64,000 bases of DNA from Niabella sp. (GTDB lineage Bacteria > Bacteroidota > Bacteroidia > Chitinophagales > Chitinophagaceae), in NCBI GenBank assembly GCA_017744715.1, contig JAGIAT010000002.1, positions 310,001 through 374,000 of the forward strand, read 5' to 3'. This document shows, one piece after another, positions 9,403 through 17,848 of the stretch. Positions within the stretch are counted from its first letter, which is position 1. Each line of letters starts with the position of its first letter. The notes beneath the pieces are model-generated. The model did no database searches. It saw nothing but the letters and a program-made list of their open reading frames with translations, and was not told the origin of the DNA. The position numbers were made by a program, and so were the translations under genes.

Positions 9403-9708
9403 TTACCGGGCTTTTACGGGTATGACTCCTGTTTTTTTATTAAAAAACGGCATTTTGTTGGTCAGTAGCCACATGATGGTAAATGTGGGGATGATATCCG
9501 TTCCCGGTAGTATTTCTTCTATAAAATTAAATACCCCACCAAACATGCCCCGGGTGCCTCCAAAGGTTTTAGCCAGTATAATGGCCGAAACAGGCGCCCA
9601 GATCACATCCGCAAACTCGCCTACACCCGGTATGGTAAAGGAAAGACACCCGATAATGTCCATAAGGATACAAAACAACAGGGACGGAGATTTTTTTGTA
9701 GCTGTCAT
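9403..9708 (-). CDS. Conserved small membrane protein of unknown function
   Basis: A 101-residue protein with hydrophobic segments at about residues 8-30, 32-50 and 70-85 and a basic C-terminus, so probably an inner-membrane protein. Gly-rich patches (FGGTRGMFGG) lie between the helices. I recognise no named family or function. It is a lone leftward gene between the PfkB kinase and asd. The region just after its stop has GC-rich inverted repeats (about 9310-9360) that could end its transcript. Confidence 0.65.
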   Translation of the reverse strand: MTATKKSPSLLFCILMDIIGCLSFTIPGVGEFADVIWAPVSAIILAKTFGGTRGMFGGVFNFIEEILPGTDIIPTFTIMWLLTNKMPFFNKKTGVIPVKAR

Positions 9709-9814
9709 CTTTTTTTTATTTATAGATTACAAACAGCCCGCCAAACGTTGTATCCGGCCCCGTCATTCACCGATTTTTCAGGGCGGTTGACCTGGCACCA
9801 GGCCAACCTGAACC

Positions 9815-10747
9815 TTACAGGTCTATTCCCAGCTCCGTTTCAAAGCTGGTAAGTTCCCTGAATAACCGGATCCGGCTGTTTAACTCTTCGGCGGTTAATT
9901 CCTTCAAACGGGTATTACCGAATTTTTCTACGCAGAAACTTGCCATGGCCGAGCCTACAATGATTGCTTTTTTCATATTATTGAAGCTGATGTCGCCGGT
10001 TTTTGCCAGATAACCAATAAATCCACCGGCAAAAGTATCGCCCGCACCGGTTGGGTCAAACACATCTTCCAGCGGAAAAGCCGGCGCAAAAAACACTTTA
10101 TCTTCATAGAACAGCAGGGCTCCGTTCTCGCCTTTTTTAATGATCAGGTATTTCGGGCCCATTTCCCGGATCTTTTTCGCCGCTTTTACCAGGGAATACT
10201 GGTGGGTAAGCTCGCGAGCCTCCGAATCGTTCACCATTAACAGATCTACCCGTTTCAGCGCTTCCTCAAGATCCGGCATGGCTGTTTCCATCCAGAAGTT
10301 CATGGTGTCCAGTACGATCAGTTTAGGCTTTTGCTTTAGCTGATCAATCACACTGATCTGCAGTTTCGGCATCAGGTTCCCCAGCATCAGGAATTCCGCC
10401 CCCTGGTAGCTGTCCGGAACCCTAGGATCAAAATCTTCCAGTACATTCAGGTCTGTTACCAGCGTATCACGGGTGTTCATATCTTCATGATAAAGGCCTT
10501 TCCAGAAGAAAGACTTTTTGTTGGCTACTTTTTCTACCCCATCCAGCTGTACCCCCCTGGCTTTCAGCGATTCCAGCTCCTCCTCCGGGAAATCGTACCC
10601 GATAATGGAGATCTGCTGAACCGGTTTTACAAAGTAGCTGGCTGCATAGGCCGCATAAGTGGCTGAACCGCCCACAATTTTATTTGCTTTTCCAAAAGGG
10701 GTTTCAATAGCATCAAAGGCCATGGTGCCCACTGTAATCACAGACAT
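9815..10747 (-). CDS. PfkB-family carbohydrate/nucleoside kinase
   Basis: A 310-residue ribokinase-like kinase. The C-terminal signature DPTGAGDTFAGGF holds the catalytic Asp and the anion hole, and GSATYAA near the N-terminus is the substrate-side Gly motif (here GGSATYAAYAASYF). These enzymes phosphorylate a sugar or nucleoside hydroxyl with ATP. The substrate cannot be read from the sequence. It stands alone, and a divergent TetR gene begins about 150 bases away. Confidence 0.9.
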   Translation of the reverse strand: MSVITVGTMAFDAIETPFGKANKIVGGSATYAAYAASYFVKPVQQISIIGYDFPEEELESLKARGVQLDGVEKVANKKSFFWKGLYHEDMNTRDTLVTDLNVLEDFDPRVPDSYQGAEFLMLGNLMPKLQISVIDQLKQKPKLIVLDTMNFWMETAMPDLEEALKRVDLLMVNDSEARELTHQYSLVKAAKKIREMGPKYLIIKKGENGALLFYEDKVFFAPAFPLEDVFDPTGAGDTFAGGFIGYLAKTGDISFNNMKKAIIVGSAMASFCVEKFGNTRLKELTAEELNSRIRLFRELTSFETELGIDL

Positions 10748-10866
10748 GAATGTTGTTTTTGTTTTAAAAATACGGCGGCAAAGTTACTACTTATTCGCCT
10801 GAAGTTTAATGTTTCACACACAGGGTTTTGCAGGTTTCGCTTCCCCGGTGGCATTTATAAAATAAC

Positions 10867-10899
10867 TTATCCATATTTTGGATAAAAAGCATAGTTTTG
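10867..10899 (+). promoter_or_regulatory. Palindromic operator and promoter of the TetR gene
   Basis: A perfect 19-base palindrome TTATCCATATTTTGGATAA (10867-10885, 7-base arms) lies just upstream of the TetR start and is a good candidate for its own operator. A -7-like TAGTTTTG (10892-10899) sits four bases before the ATG, which would give a leaderless or nearly leaderless message. Confidence 0.55.
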
Positions 10900-10903
10900 A
10901 AAC

Positions 10904-11488
10904 ATGGCCACCACAACACGTAAACGATCATCCAAAAAAGAAGAAATTCTGAAAACAGCTGCGCGGATGTTCCGGGAAAAAGGATATGCCGGTACTTCCA
11001 TGCGTGACCTTGCCGAAAAAATAGGCATCGAAGCTGCCAGTCTTTACAATCATATCCACTCCAAAAGTGAGATCCTGGAAGAGATCATTTTTTCGATCGC
11101 GCGTGACTGCCGGGAACAGCTCGACAATATGGATCCGGCGGGAACTTCGCTGCAAAAAATCGAATCCCTGATCCGTTTTCATACCAAGATGATGATTGAT
11201 CATTTTGAATCCTATTCTGTAATGGTGAGCGAATGGATGCATCTTGATGAAGAAAAACTGGGCGAATTTGTAAGTGAGCGCCGCCGGTATGTAAAAAAGA
11301 TCGAATCCATTGTGCAGCAGGGCATCGATAACAAGGAGTTCAAACCAGTGCTTCCTTATGTAGTAGTGCTGAACATCCTTTCTTCCGTTCGCGGCCTGGA
11401 ATTCTGGCAGAAAAGCGCCAAAACCCATAGTGCGGAAATCATGGAAGAAAATATGGTGCAGCACCTCATCGGGGGGCTGAAGCTCTGA
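10904..11488 (+). CDS. TetR/AcrR-family transcriptional regulator
   Basis: A 194-residue regulator. The N-terminal helix-turn-helix is clear (about residues 14-60: ILKTAARMFREKGYAGTSMR, then IGIEAASLYNHIHSKSEIL), followed by an all-helical ligand and dimer domain. The style resembles regulators of fatty-acid or acyl-CoA metabolism, but the ligand is unknown. It points away from the PfkB gene and converges on the pigment operon, whose last gene ends about 725 bases downstream. Its final 29 codons are repeated downstream in a tandem array. Confidence 0.9.
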   Translation: MATTTRKRSSKKEEILKTAARMFREKGYAGTSMRDLAEKIGIEAASLYNHIHSKSEILEEIIFSIARDCREQLDNMDPAGTSLQKIESLIRFHTKMMIDHFESYSVMVSEWMHLDEEKLGEFVSERRRYVKKIESIVQQGIDNKEFKPVLPYVVVLNILSSVRGLEFWQKSAKTHSAEIMEENMVQHLIGGLKL

Positions 11489-12097
11489 GCCTGTTTATCG
11501 TTCAATCAACTATAACAATGCCGCAAATTCGCTGATTGTGTTCGCACATTTTAATCTGCGCATCTGCGGCAATATTATTTAATGGTAATGACTGCCTCAG
11601 TCAAAATTCTGCCGGAAAAGCACCAAAACCCATACCATAGCGCAGAAATCATGAAAAAATATAGTGCAGCATCTCACCGGAGAGCTGAAGCGCTGAGCCT
11701 GTTTATCGTTCAATCAACTATAACAATGCCGCAAATTCGCTGATTGTGTTCGCACATTTTAATCTGCGCATCTGCGGCAATATCATTTAATGGTAATGGA
11801 CTGCCTCAAAATGCTGCCGGAAAAGCACCAAAACCCATAGCGCAGAAATCATGGAAGAAAATATGGTGCAGCACCTCATCGGGGGGCTGAAGCTCTGAGC
11901 CCGTTTATCGTTCAATCAACTACAACAATGCCACAAATTCGCTGATTGTGTTCACACATTCTAATCTGCGCATCTGCGGCAATTTTAATGGACTGCTGCA
12001 GCCGAAATTCTGTCAGAAAAGCGCCAACACCAGCTAGCAAAGAAATTATGAAAAGAAAAATATAGTGCTGCACCTCGTCGGAGGGCCGAAGCTATAG
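11401..12097 (+). repeat. Tandem array carrying copies of the TetR gene's 3' end
   Basis: Units start at 11401 (inside the TetR gene), 11606, 11811 and 12006, a period of about 195-205 bases; the last unit is partial. Each begins with sequence matching the last 29 TetR codons and stop, then the 3' flank with GCAAATTCGCTGATT and AATCTGCGCATCTGCGGC. The third unit's tail is almost identical to the real gene end, while the second and fourth are more decayed. The ATCTGCGCATCTGCGGC segment recurs at about 62090, so it belongs to a dispersed family. The remaining 115 bases to the next gene show nothing. Confidence 0.9.
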
Positions 12098-12213
12098 TAT
12101 CGGATGACTGGATCGTTCCTTAGAGAGCCATTCATTCATGCATTGGTGGACGCGGCGACAGACGTGCCCCACAATGTTACCCTAATCTCCCAAATGATTC
12201 TTATTTCCCGTTG

Positions 12214-12582
12214 TTAAATAATTGCCAGGCTGGCGCTCATCTTAAAAAAAGTAGCTTCAGTACTTTTTAAAACAGCGTTGATTGCTATTGTATGATCACC
12301 AGGTTCTTTATAATCCACCATCACCTGCAGTTCCGGTGTTTTTCCCGGATCTACCATCGATAAAAATTTACATTGCGTTGCATCATTCAGAAATAGTTTT
12401 TTACCGGTTGCCTCTTCAGTAAGCTCCTTTACGATCTGCATCATGCAAACGCCCGGCAACACCGGTTGCCCGGGAAAATGCCCGTCGAAGATCGGGTGCG
12501 CCGTGTTCAGACTGATAGCCGCAGCTAACGTGCCCGTATTATTTTCAAAAACGGTTACCGTGTATAAATTATTCTTCAGCAT
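12214..12582 (-). CDS. FabZ/ApeI-like 3-hydroxyacyl-ACP dehydratase
   Basis: A 122-residue single hotdog-fold protein. The motif HFPGQPVLPG (His35) is the catalytic loop of FabZ-type dehydratases, which remove water from 3-hydroxyacyl-ACP to give the trans double bond of each polyene step. The position usually held by the catalytic Glu (15th from the motif His) is Gln49. The other hotdog protein of the operon (22617-23033) has the Glu but lacks the His, so the two may share one active site. It is the last gene of the leftward pigment operon and overlaps the preceding gene by 14 bases. Confidence 0.82.
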   Translation of the reverse strand: MLKNNLYTVTVFENNTGTLAAAISLNTAHPIFDGHFPGQPVLPGVCMMQIVKELTEEATGKKLFLNDATQCKFLSMVDPGKTPELQVMVDYKEPGDHTIAINAVLKSTEATFFKMSASLAII

Positions 12583-13201
12583 GGTCGTATATCCTTTTTA
12601 AATCGATGGTAAAATTAAAGTTCGTATGCCGGATGTAGAGGCTTTCCGGTATGCCATCTTTCAAAACATCCCGCGTGGCTTCCAGTACTTTCCGTTTCCG
12701 GCTTCCGCGTTCCATCCGGATCAGCTGCGTGCACCGGTCGTCTGTTACATAGTAATACACATCCCCATCCGTATAAAATGCATGATAGCGTTCGGCGCCC
12801 TTTTTAAAAACAGATGAAACGGCAGTGGCATCCACTACATCCATTAACAGCAGCTCAAAGTCTTTACGCAGGGTTTTCCGCACCGCCTCCTTATCCATTT
12901 TAGGAATGATACTGTGCACAATAAACCCATTGTTGCGGGAAAATTCAAAATCAAAGAAACTAAACCCCGCTTCATTGGTAAAAACAATACGGGTGGAACT
13001 GTCCGGCATCTTCTTGATGAGCAACAGACCGCTCAGATGATTGCCGGCCACATCTACGGATGCCTGGTACAACGCCCGTTGTATGTGGGGTTTGAACGCC
13101 GCAATACAGGCGGTGGTGCCTTCTGCCCGTTGTAACTGCTTATAGGCAGCCGGTGCACAGCTGCCCAGCATACATAAACTAACGAATAGTAAAAAGCGCA
13201 T
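12569..13201 (-). CDS. Lipoprotein of the aryl-polyene operon, possibly LolB-like
   Basis: A 210-residue lipoprotein: a short hydrophobic signal ends in the lipobox MLGSC, with Cys15 as the likely lipidated residue. The rest is rich in alternating strands (for example LSGLLLIKKM, TRIVFTNEAGFSFFDFEF), which with a LolA-like gene directly upstream suggests a LolB-type outer-membrane acceptor for lipids or the pigment. It overlaps both neighbours (23 and 14 bases), so translation is likely coupled. The LolB-like role is inferred from context and strand pattern only. Confidence 0.7.
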   Translation of the reverse strand: MRFLLFVSLCMLGSCAPAAYKQLQRAEGTTACIAAFKPHIQRALYQASVDVAGNHLSGLLLIKKMPDSSTRIVFTNEAGFSFFDFEFSRNNGFIVHSIIPKMDKEAVRKTLRKDFELLLMDVVDATAVSSVFKKGAERYHAFYTDGDVYYYVTDDRCTQLIRMERGSRKRKVLEATRDVLKDGIPESLYIRHTNFNFTIDLKRIYDHAEE

Positions 13202-13805
13202 CCGGAAGAGCGGTATTTAATTGTTGGCCGGAATAATTGATGGTTGTTTGATCGCCCCGGTTATCGGTCATTTGTACCTGGCTTACCAGGAAGTTTGTTT
13301 TTTGCAGGATCACTTTTACCGACTTAAAAAGCGTCTTCATTTCTTTGGTTACAGGAGTCATATCGGCCAGGTAACCAGTGCCGTTCTCCAGCAGTTTCAC
13401 CGAGAAGTTAGGATTGTCAAAAACCGTTCCCCGGGCACAATCCATCATCAGCTGGTTGGCCTGCTGGAACATCTTGCTGGAGCCGGCCGACATCTTGCTG
13501 GTCTTCTGCCCGTCTTTAATACTTACTTTACTGCCATTGATGATCATCAGGTATTGATAAGGAGTGGTATACTCCATTCGCACCTGGCTGCTCTTTTTAA
13601 AGTAGAATTTTCCCTTTGAAGTTACCTTCTCAGAAAGCATACTCAGCGTTTTCACCTGGGTAAAATCACTGGCAATACTGTTTATTTGTTTTGCTGCTGC
13701 TGCAAACCGCGCTTTCACCGCTCCCGCATCGCCTACTGGCTTATATTGGGCAAACCCGGGAACTACCATAACGCCCAGCAACAACATAAAAAAAAGTTTA
13801 CGCAT
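13179..13805 (-). CDS. LolA-like outer-membrane lipoprotein carrier
   Basis: A 208-residue secreted protein with signal peptide (cleavage near PGFAQY) and the LolA plan: INSIASDFTQVKTL, then KGKFYFKKSSQVRMEY, then strands ending in LPDALFTIR. LolA proteins carry lipoproteins across the periplasm in a half-open barrel. Copies in aryl-polyene and flexirubin clusters probably move the lipidated pigment instead. It overlaps the deacetylase upstream by 8 bases and the lipoprotein downstream by 23. Confidence 0.88.
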   Translation of the reverse strand: MRKLFFMLLLGVMVVPGFAQYKPVGDAGAVKARFAAAAKQINSIASDFTQVKTLSMLSEKVTSKGKFYFKKSSQVRMEYTTPYQYLMIINGSKVSIKDGQKTSKMSAGSSKMFQQANQLMMDCARGTVFDNPNFSVKLLENGTGYLADMTPVTKEMKTLFKSVKVILQKTNFLVSQVQMTDNRGDQTTINYSGQQLNTALPDALFTIR

Positions 13806-14571
13806 AGGGCTGCAAATTTATCAATTTATCGAGGGATACAATTTCATATCCCTGTTCTTTAACAAATGCTAAAAACTTCGGAAGTATATGCACTGTTGCA
13901 TGACTGGTGTCATGAAACAAAAAAACCGCACCCGGCTTCAGCTCCTGCTCTACTTTTTGCAATAATTTATCTTCATCCCTGATCATTGTGTCCAGTGAGC
14001 GCACATTCCATCCGATGGCTGTATACCCCATTGCCTGTGCGGCCTTGCGCACATTGGGATTGGTAACGCCATAAGGTGGCCGGAACCATTTCATTTGTCT
14101 TCCGGTTATATGATGCACCAGGGCCTGCATTTGTTGCAACTCGGCCATCATTCTTTTGGAACCGTGCATATCAAACCAAAAATCATGATAATAGGAGTGG
14201 TTCCCCACAATATGGCCCTCTGCAAGGATCTGCTTCAGCAACCTCTCATGTTCGGCAGCGCGGTAACCAATGCAAAAAAAAGTAGCCGGAACCTGCCGTT
14301 CTTTTAAAATGGCCAATACTTCCGGTGTATATTTTTCCAGGGGACCATCGTCAAAGCTGATGGCCACCTGTTTTTTATCCGTTACCCCTTTGCAGATCAC
14401 CGGCATATAGAAGTTGGATCCGATATAAAAGCTGCCATAAAAAAGCAGGAGTGTATATACCACCACCAATATAAAAAACACATACCAGGGCCATCCCTGC
14501 TGCAAATAAAGGTATGTAAACAAGGCGAGCAGCAGGAGGAAGCCGATCGTGGTATTTCTGAAATTTAACAT
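13798..14571 (-). CDS. Polysaccharide deacetylase (NodB-homology) with membrane anchor
   Basis: A 257-residue protein with two N-terminal membrane helices (about residues 5-25 and 28-48), then a NodB deacetylase domain. All family motifs are present: SFDDGP (metal-binding Asp pair), HSYYH (metal-binding His pair), RPPYG, and FLFHDT near the C-terminus. Such enzymes remove N- or O-acetyl groups from glycans. Members are regular in flexirubin-type clusters, where the substrate is not established. It overlaps the ketosynthase-like gene upstream by 7 bases. Confidence 0.9.
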   Translation of the reverse strand: MLNFRNTTIGFLLLLALFTYLYLQQGWPWYVFFILVVVYTLLLFYGSFYIGSNFYMPVICKGVTDKKQVAISFDDGPLEKYTPEVLAILKERQVPATFFCIGYRAAEHERLLKQILAEGHIVGNHSYYHDFWFDMHGSKRMMAELQQMQALVHHITGRQMKWFRPPYGVTNPNVRKAAQAMGYTAIGWNVRSLDTMIRDEDKLLQKVEQELKPGAVFLFHDTSHATVHILPKFLAFVKEQGYEIVSLDKLINLQPYA

Positions 14572-15593
14572 GCCGACAATAAGTAAAGCGACGGATATAA
14601 CTGTTTATAGTTATTAAAGACCAGCACTCTTTTAGGTGCGGCAGGCTCAGCGGCACCCGGCACCCGCCCCGTACTTACGATCATTGCGGCCATCCAAAGC
14701 GCAAAGGCAGCGGAGGTAGGATATTCTCCGCAAAATTGTTTATACGTTATAGCGGGGACGGCACTCAATACCGATTGCTGTACGGCTTCATAAAGACTAT
14801 TGTAGCGCGCATCACCGTTTGCCCCGGTAATCAGCAGGTCGATAGAACCGGCCGGAACCTGGTGCCTTTTTAAAAAATTGGCTACCAATGTGGTTACCGG
14901 AACCGAGGGTTTATACCAGTTCTGAAAGGCTTCCAGCTTTGCAAGGCATCCGGCTTCCCGTTGGCTGTTGAGCAGGAAAAAAGCGGCTCCTTCGCCCGCC
15001 ATGGTACCTTTTCCGGGATCTCCGATCAGGTTTGCGGTATCCCCGTCTTTTTTATACAGATCAAACCGGCTTAAGATGGCATGACTTTTTTCAATGATCT
15101 CATCTACGCCACCGACCAGTGCCGTTTTGGCCTCACCTTCTCCGATCAATCCGATGGCATCCGTTAAAGCGGCTTCAAAAGAGGAACCGCGGTGCACATA
15201 TGTATTATTGTAATGATGGCATTTCAGCATCAGCGCAATCTGGGCGCCCACGGTATTATGGGTAGACTGAATAAAGGCGGTAGGCGATAACAGTTCCTCT
15301 TTAAACTCCACCATACGGGTAAGGAACTGATCGGTATCTGCCAGGCAACCATAAGCCGTGCCGGTGGTAATCACATCGGGCATGGATACGTTTGCCTGCT
15401 GAAGGCATTCCATGGCTGCTGCGGCGCCCATTTTAATGATACGGCTCATCCGCCGGATCAGCTTCGGATCAATGTATTTTGAATAATCCGGCTCCTTACA
15501 CGTCAGCCGGTCGCCCCGGTATTGTGCAGAGCTTTCCAGCAGCTCATTAAATGAACCCTGCGGAGATACGGCGTATGCAGATTGAATGTACAA
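14565..15593 (-). CDS. Ketosynthase-like protein lacking the active Cys (chain-length-factor-like)
   Basis: A beta-ketoacyl synthase-fold protein. The position of the nucleophilic Cys reads VHRGSSFEAA instead of the usual CSS/CAS, and the two catalytic His motifs are degenerate (LLITGANGDARYN), so it should not condense by itself. In aryl-polyene systems such a subunit pairs with an active ketosynthase as a chain-length factor, and the complete ketosynthase is the gene directly upstream. A TTG start at 15593 (LYIQSAYAVSPQG) is chosen. An ATG at 15650 would add 19 residues and overlap the upstream gene by 46 bases. It overlaps the deacetylase by 7 bases. Confidence 0.8.
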   Translation of the reverse strand: MYIQSAYAVSPQGSFNELLESSAQYRGDRLTCKEPDYSKYIDPKLIRRMSRIIKMGAAAAMECLQQANVSMPDVITTGTAYGCLADTDQFLTRMVEFKEELLSPTAFIQSTHNTVGAQIALMLKCHHYNNTYVHRGSSFEAALTDAIGLIGEGEAKTALVGGVDEIIEKSHAILSRFDLYKKDGDTANLIGDPGKGTMAGEGAAFFLLNSQREAGCLAKLEAFQNWYKPSVPVTTLVANFLKRHQVPAGSIDLLITGANGDARYNSLYEAVQQSVLSAVPAITYKQFCGEYPTSAAFALWMAAMIVSTGRVPGAAEPAAPKRVLVFNNYKQLYPSLYLLSAC

Positions 15594-15604
15594 GCGATTA
15601 AATA

Positions 15605-16819
15605 TTACAGATGATTTAAAGCAGCTCTTGAAAATACCAGCGAACTGCAATTGCCTCCAAATCCAAAAGAATTGGATAACACATGATCGATTTGCCTTTT
15701 CTCCAGCACCGTGGTTACCGAAAACGGCAGGTCTTTCATGGGTGTTTGCAGCCGCAGACTGGGAAACACCAGGCCTTCCCGGATGGCCAGTACCGCGTAT
15801 ACCGCTTCAATGGCACCACTGGCGCCCAATGTGTGACCGGTAAAGGATTTGGTAGAACTCATGGGCGGATAATTGCCTTCAAATAAGGTAGCAATGGCGG
15901 TGCCTTCGGCGATATCATTGTTTTGGGTTCCGGTTCCATGAAGATTGATATAGCTGATGGCTGCCGGAGACAGGCCGCTTTTTTTTAGCGCGCCTTTCAT
16001 TGCCAGCAATGAGCCCGTACCCGTAGGAGAAGAAGCTGTTTGATGATAGGCATCGTTGGCATTGCACCACCCGCTGAGCGCACAAAACGGCTTTTTGCTG
16101 AGCGTAGCAGCAACCTCTTCAGACACCAATACCACATAGCCCGCACCCTCGCCCAGATTAAGGCCCCGGCGATTTTCGTCAAAGGGCTGGCAATATTCCT
16201 GGTCCAGGATCATTAAGGTATTAAACCCGTTTAAGGTAAACCGGGTCAGCGCATCGGTACCACCGGCTACCACTACATCCAGCACCCCCTGCCGGATCAT
16301 CCGTGCGCCAAGAAAAATGCTGTTGGCAGACGAAGAGCAGGCCGTACTGATCGTTGTAACAAAGTCTTTGATGCCCAGCGCGTCTGCCACTACTTCCGTT
16401 ACAGCCCCGCATTCATGGTTCACCACCATTTTGAGATCACCGCTGCCGGCATCTTCTAAAAAGCCCGGAAAAAAGTCTTCGGTTTTATCCATACCCCCTA
16501 CCGAATTGGCGGAAATAAAGCCGGTGCGCCATTTTGAGCATTCGATACCCGCATCGGCAATGGCTTCTTTAGCGGCAACAGCACTCAACAGCGCCGTACG
16601 GCTTACCGTATCCGGCAGCCCCGCCCTTGCAGCCAGTGCTTCATTGGAGAGCGCAACCTCGGCCACCGGAAGCGTATCTTTATGCACCGATTGCAGCCGC
16701 TGCATGGCCTGCATCCCTGCCCTGCCGGAAACCAGCGCATCCAGGTTTTCAGCTACATTATTCCCGATCGCCGAAATAACGCCTATACCTCCTATATAAA
16801 CGGTTTGTTCTTTTGACAT
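15605..16819 (-). CDS. Beta-ketoacyl-ACP synthase (FabF-like, aryl-polyene)
   Basis: A 404-residue ketosynthase with the complete Cys-His-His triad: Cys161 in STACSSSANS, His294 in NLHGTGTQNND, and His329 in KSFTGHTLGASG. It catalyses decarboxylative condensation of malonyl-ACP onto the growing acyl chain. Its neighbour downstream lacks the Cys, which fits an active KS plus chain-length-factor pair. It is separated from the acyl carrier protein gene upstream by 139 bases containing short repeats, the largest gap among the core genes. Confidence 0.93.
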   Translation of the reverse strand: MSKEQTVYIGGIGVISAIGNNVAENLDALVSGRAGMQAMQRLQSVHKDTLPVAEVALSNEALAARAGLPDTVSRTALLSAVAAKEAIADAGIECSKWRTGFISANSVGGMDKTEDFFPGFLEDAGSGDLKMVVNHECGAVTEVVADALGIKDFVTTISTACSSSANSIFLGARMIRQGVLDVVVAGGTDALTRFTLNGFNTLMILDQEYCQPFDENRRGLNLGEGAGYVVLVSEEVAATLSKKPFCALSGWCNANDAYHQTASSPTGTGSLLAMKGALKKSGLSPAAISYINLHGTGTQNNDIAEGTAIATLFEGNYPPMSSTKSFTGHTLGASGAIEAVYAVLAIREGLVFPSLRLQTPMKDLPFSVTTVLEKRQIDHVLSNSFGFGGNCSSLVFSRAALNHL

Positions 16820-16908
16820 GTTGGATATTAGATGGTGAGTAATTAGCCAAAAGTTGGTAGTAAGAAGTTTATCATCTTTGACTATTTATTACTGACTACT
16901 CCCCATTA

Positions 16909-16953
16909 ACTATAAACCTCTCACTATAGACTTCTCACTACAAACTTCTCACT
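16909..16953. repeat. 14-base tandem repeat with inverted partner
   Basis: Three direct copies of ACTAYARACYTCTC (16909, 16923, 16937) lie between the ACP and ketosynthase genes. A complementary AGTAAGAAGTTT about 70 bases to the left (near 16858) lets the block fold into a hairpin. It may act as an intra-operon mRNA structure that sets the ACP-to-KS ratio. Confidence 0.6.
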
Positions 16954-16958
16954 CCACT

Positions 16959-17225
16959 TCACTTCCCTTCGTGTTCCAGAATATAATCCGCCATCGTATC
17001 TATAGACCGAAATACATCCTGGCCTTCTTCCGCACTCTTTAATTTGATATTGTACTCCTGCTGCAGCAGCACAATCAGTTCCAGCGCATCAATAGAGTCC
17101 AGCCCTAATCCTTCCACAAACATCGGATCATGATCCCCGATATCTTCGGGCTTTTTGTCTTCCAGTTTTAACTGCTTAATGATTTGCTCTTTTAAGCGCT
17201 GTACCAGTTCTTGCTTATTTTCCAT
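16959..17225 (-). CDS. Acyl carrier protein
   Basis: An 88-residue acidic carrier protein. Ser44 in GLDSIDALEL is the expected 4'-phosphopantetheine site. The start at 17225 (MENKQELVQR) is chosen because it begins the ACP fold directly; an in-frame Met further upstream would give an unrelated N-terminus reading back through the neighbour. It overlaps the upstream gene by 11 bases, which implies coupled translation. One of two ACPs in the operon. Confidence 0.93.
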   Translation of the reverse strand: MENKQELVQRLKEQIIKQLKLEDKKPEDIGDHDPMFVEGLGLDSIDALELIVLLQQEYNIKLKSAEEGQDVFRSIDTMADYILEHEGK

Positions 17226-17829
17226 AATTTTTATTATAAATACTCCGCAGGTTTTCCACGGTAAAATGCTGGCCCGTTGCGGATGGTGCCTGTTCCACCA
17301 GGAAGAGGCATGCTTCGGGCCGTTCATCCATTACGTCGATCCATCCGCAAATGCATACCTTTAAAAGGTGCCGTTGCATCAGGTCCGTTACATACCAATG
17401 CATCCAGTCGGCATCAAAGGTTTCCGAAATAAAAAAAGCATTCTCCCCTTTAAATTGATACCGGATGCTGATCTCCCCGATCACAATATTGGGCAGCGTG
17501 TACACAAACAGGGCCGGACTCGGATACGCTTTTGAAGCCTCCAGGTACTGCACATCTGCTTCTATACTGGCGTTCCGGTTGCTGAGCACCATACCGGTGT
17601 CTTCCGGCCGCCAATGCTCCAGATCAGTACGCTCTTTTAACAGTGCATCTACTGCAACTGTTCCCGTTTTGCTGAGCAGGTCCATTTTATAAAAGCGGGG
17701 ATACATTACTTCAAGCGCCTCGTAGGCGGCATTTAAGAACGCGCTTCCTGTTTCAGTGCTTCTGAAAACAACGGATGCATCTTTTACAACGATCCCTTCT
17801 CTTACTATTACTGCCGATGTGATCTGCAT
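17215..17829 (-). CDS. Short beta-ketoacyl-synthase-like protein (N-terminal domain only)
   Basis: A 204-residue protein resembling the small ketoacyl-synthase N-terminal-like family (Ketoacyl-synt_2 type) found in aryl-polyene clusters: RPEDTGMVLSNRNASIEAD, then SPALFVYTLPNIVIGEISI. It is about half the length of a full ketosynthase and has no active Cys motif or C-terminal His motifs. The start at 17829 (MQITSAVIVR) leaves 19 bases after the halogenase stop. A longer start would overlap that gene by nearly 90 bases. Its role is unknown, perhaps a structural partner for the synthases. Confidence 0.72.
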   Translation of the reverse strand: MQITSAVIVREGIVVKDASVVFRSTETGSAFLNAAYEALEVMYPRFYKMDLLSKTGTVAVDALLKERTDLEHWRPEDTGMVLSNRNASIEADVQYLEASKAYPSPALFVYTLPNIVIGEISIRYQFKGENAFFISETFDADWMHWYVTDLMQRHLLKVCICGWIDVMDERPEACLFLVEQAPSATGQHFTVENLRSIYNKNYGK

Positions 17830-17848
17830 ACTGGCTTTCACCAACCCG

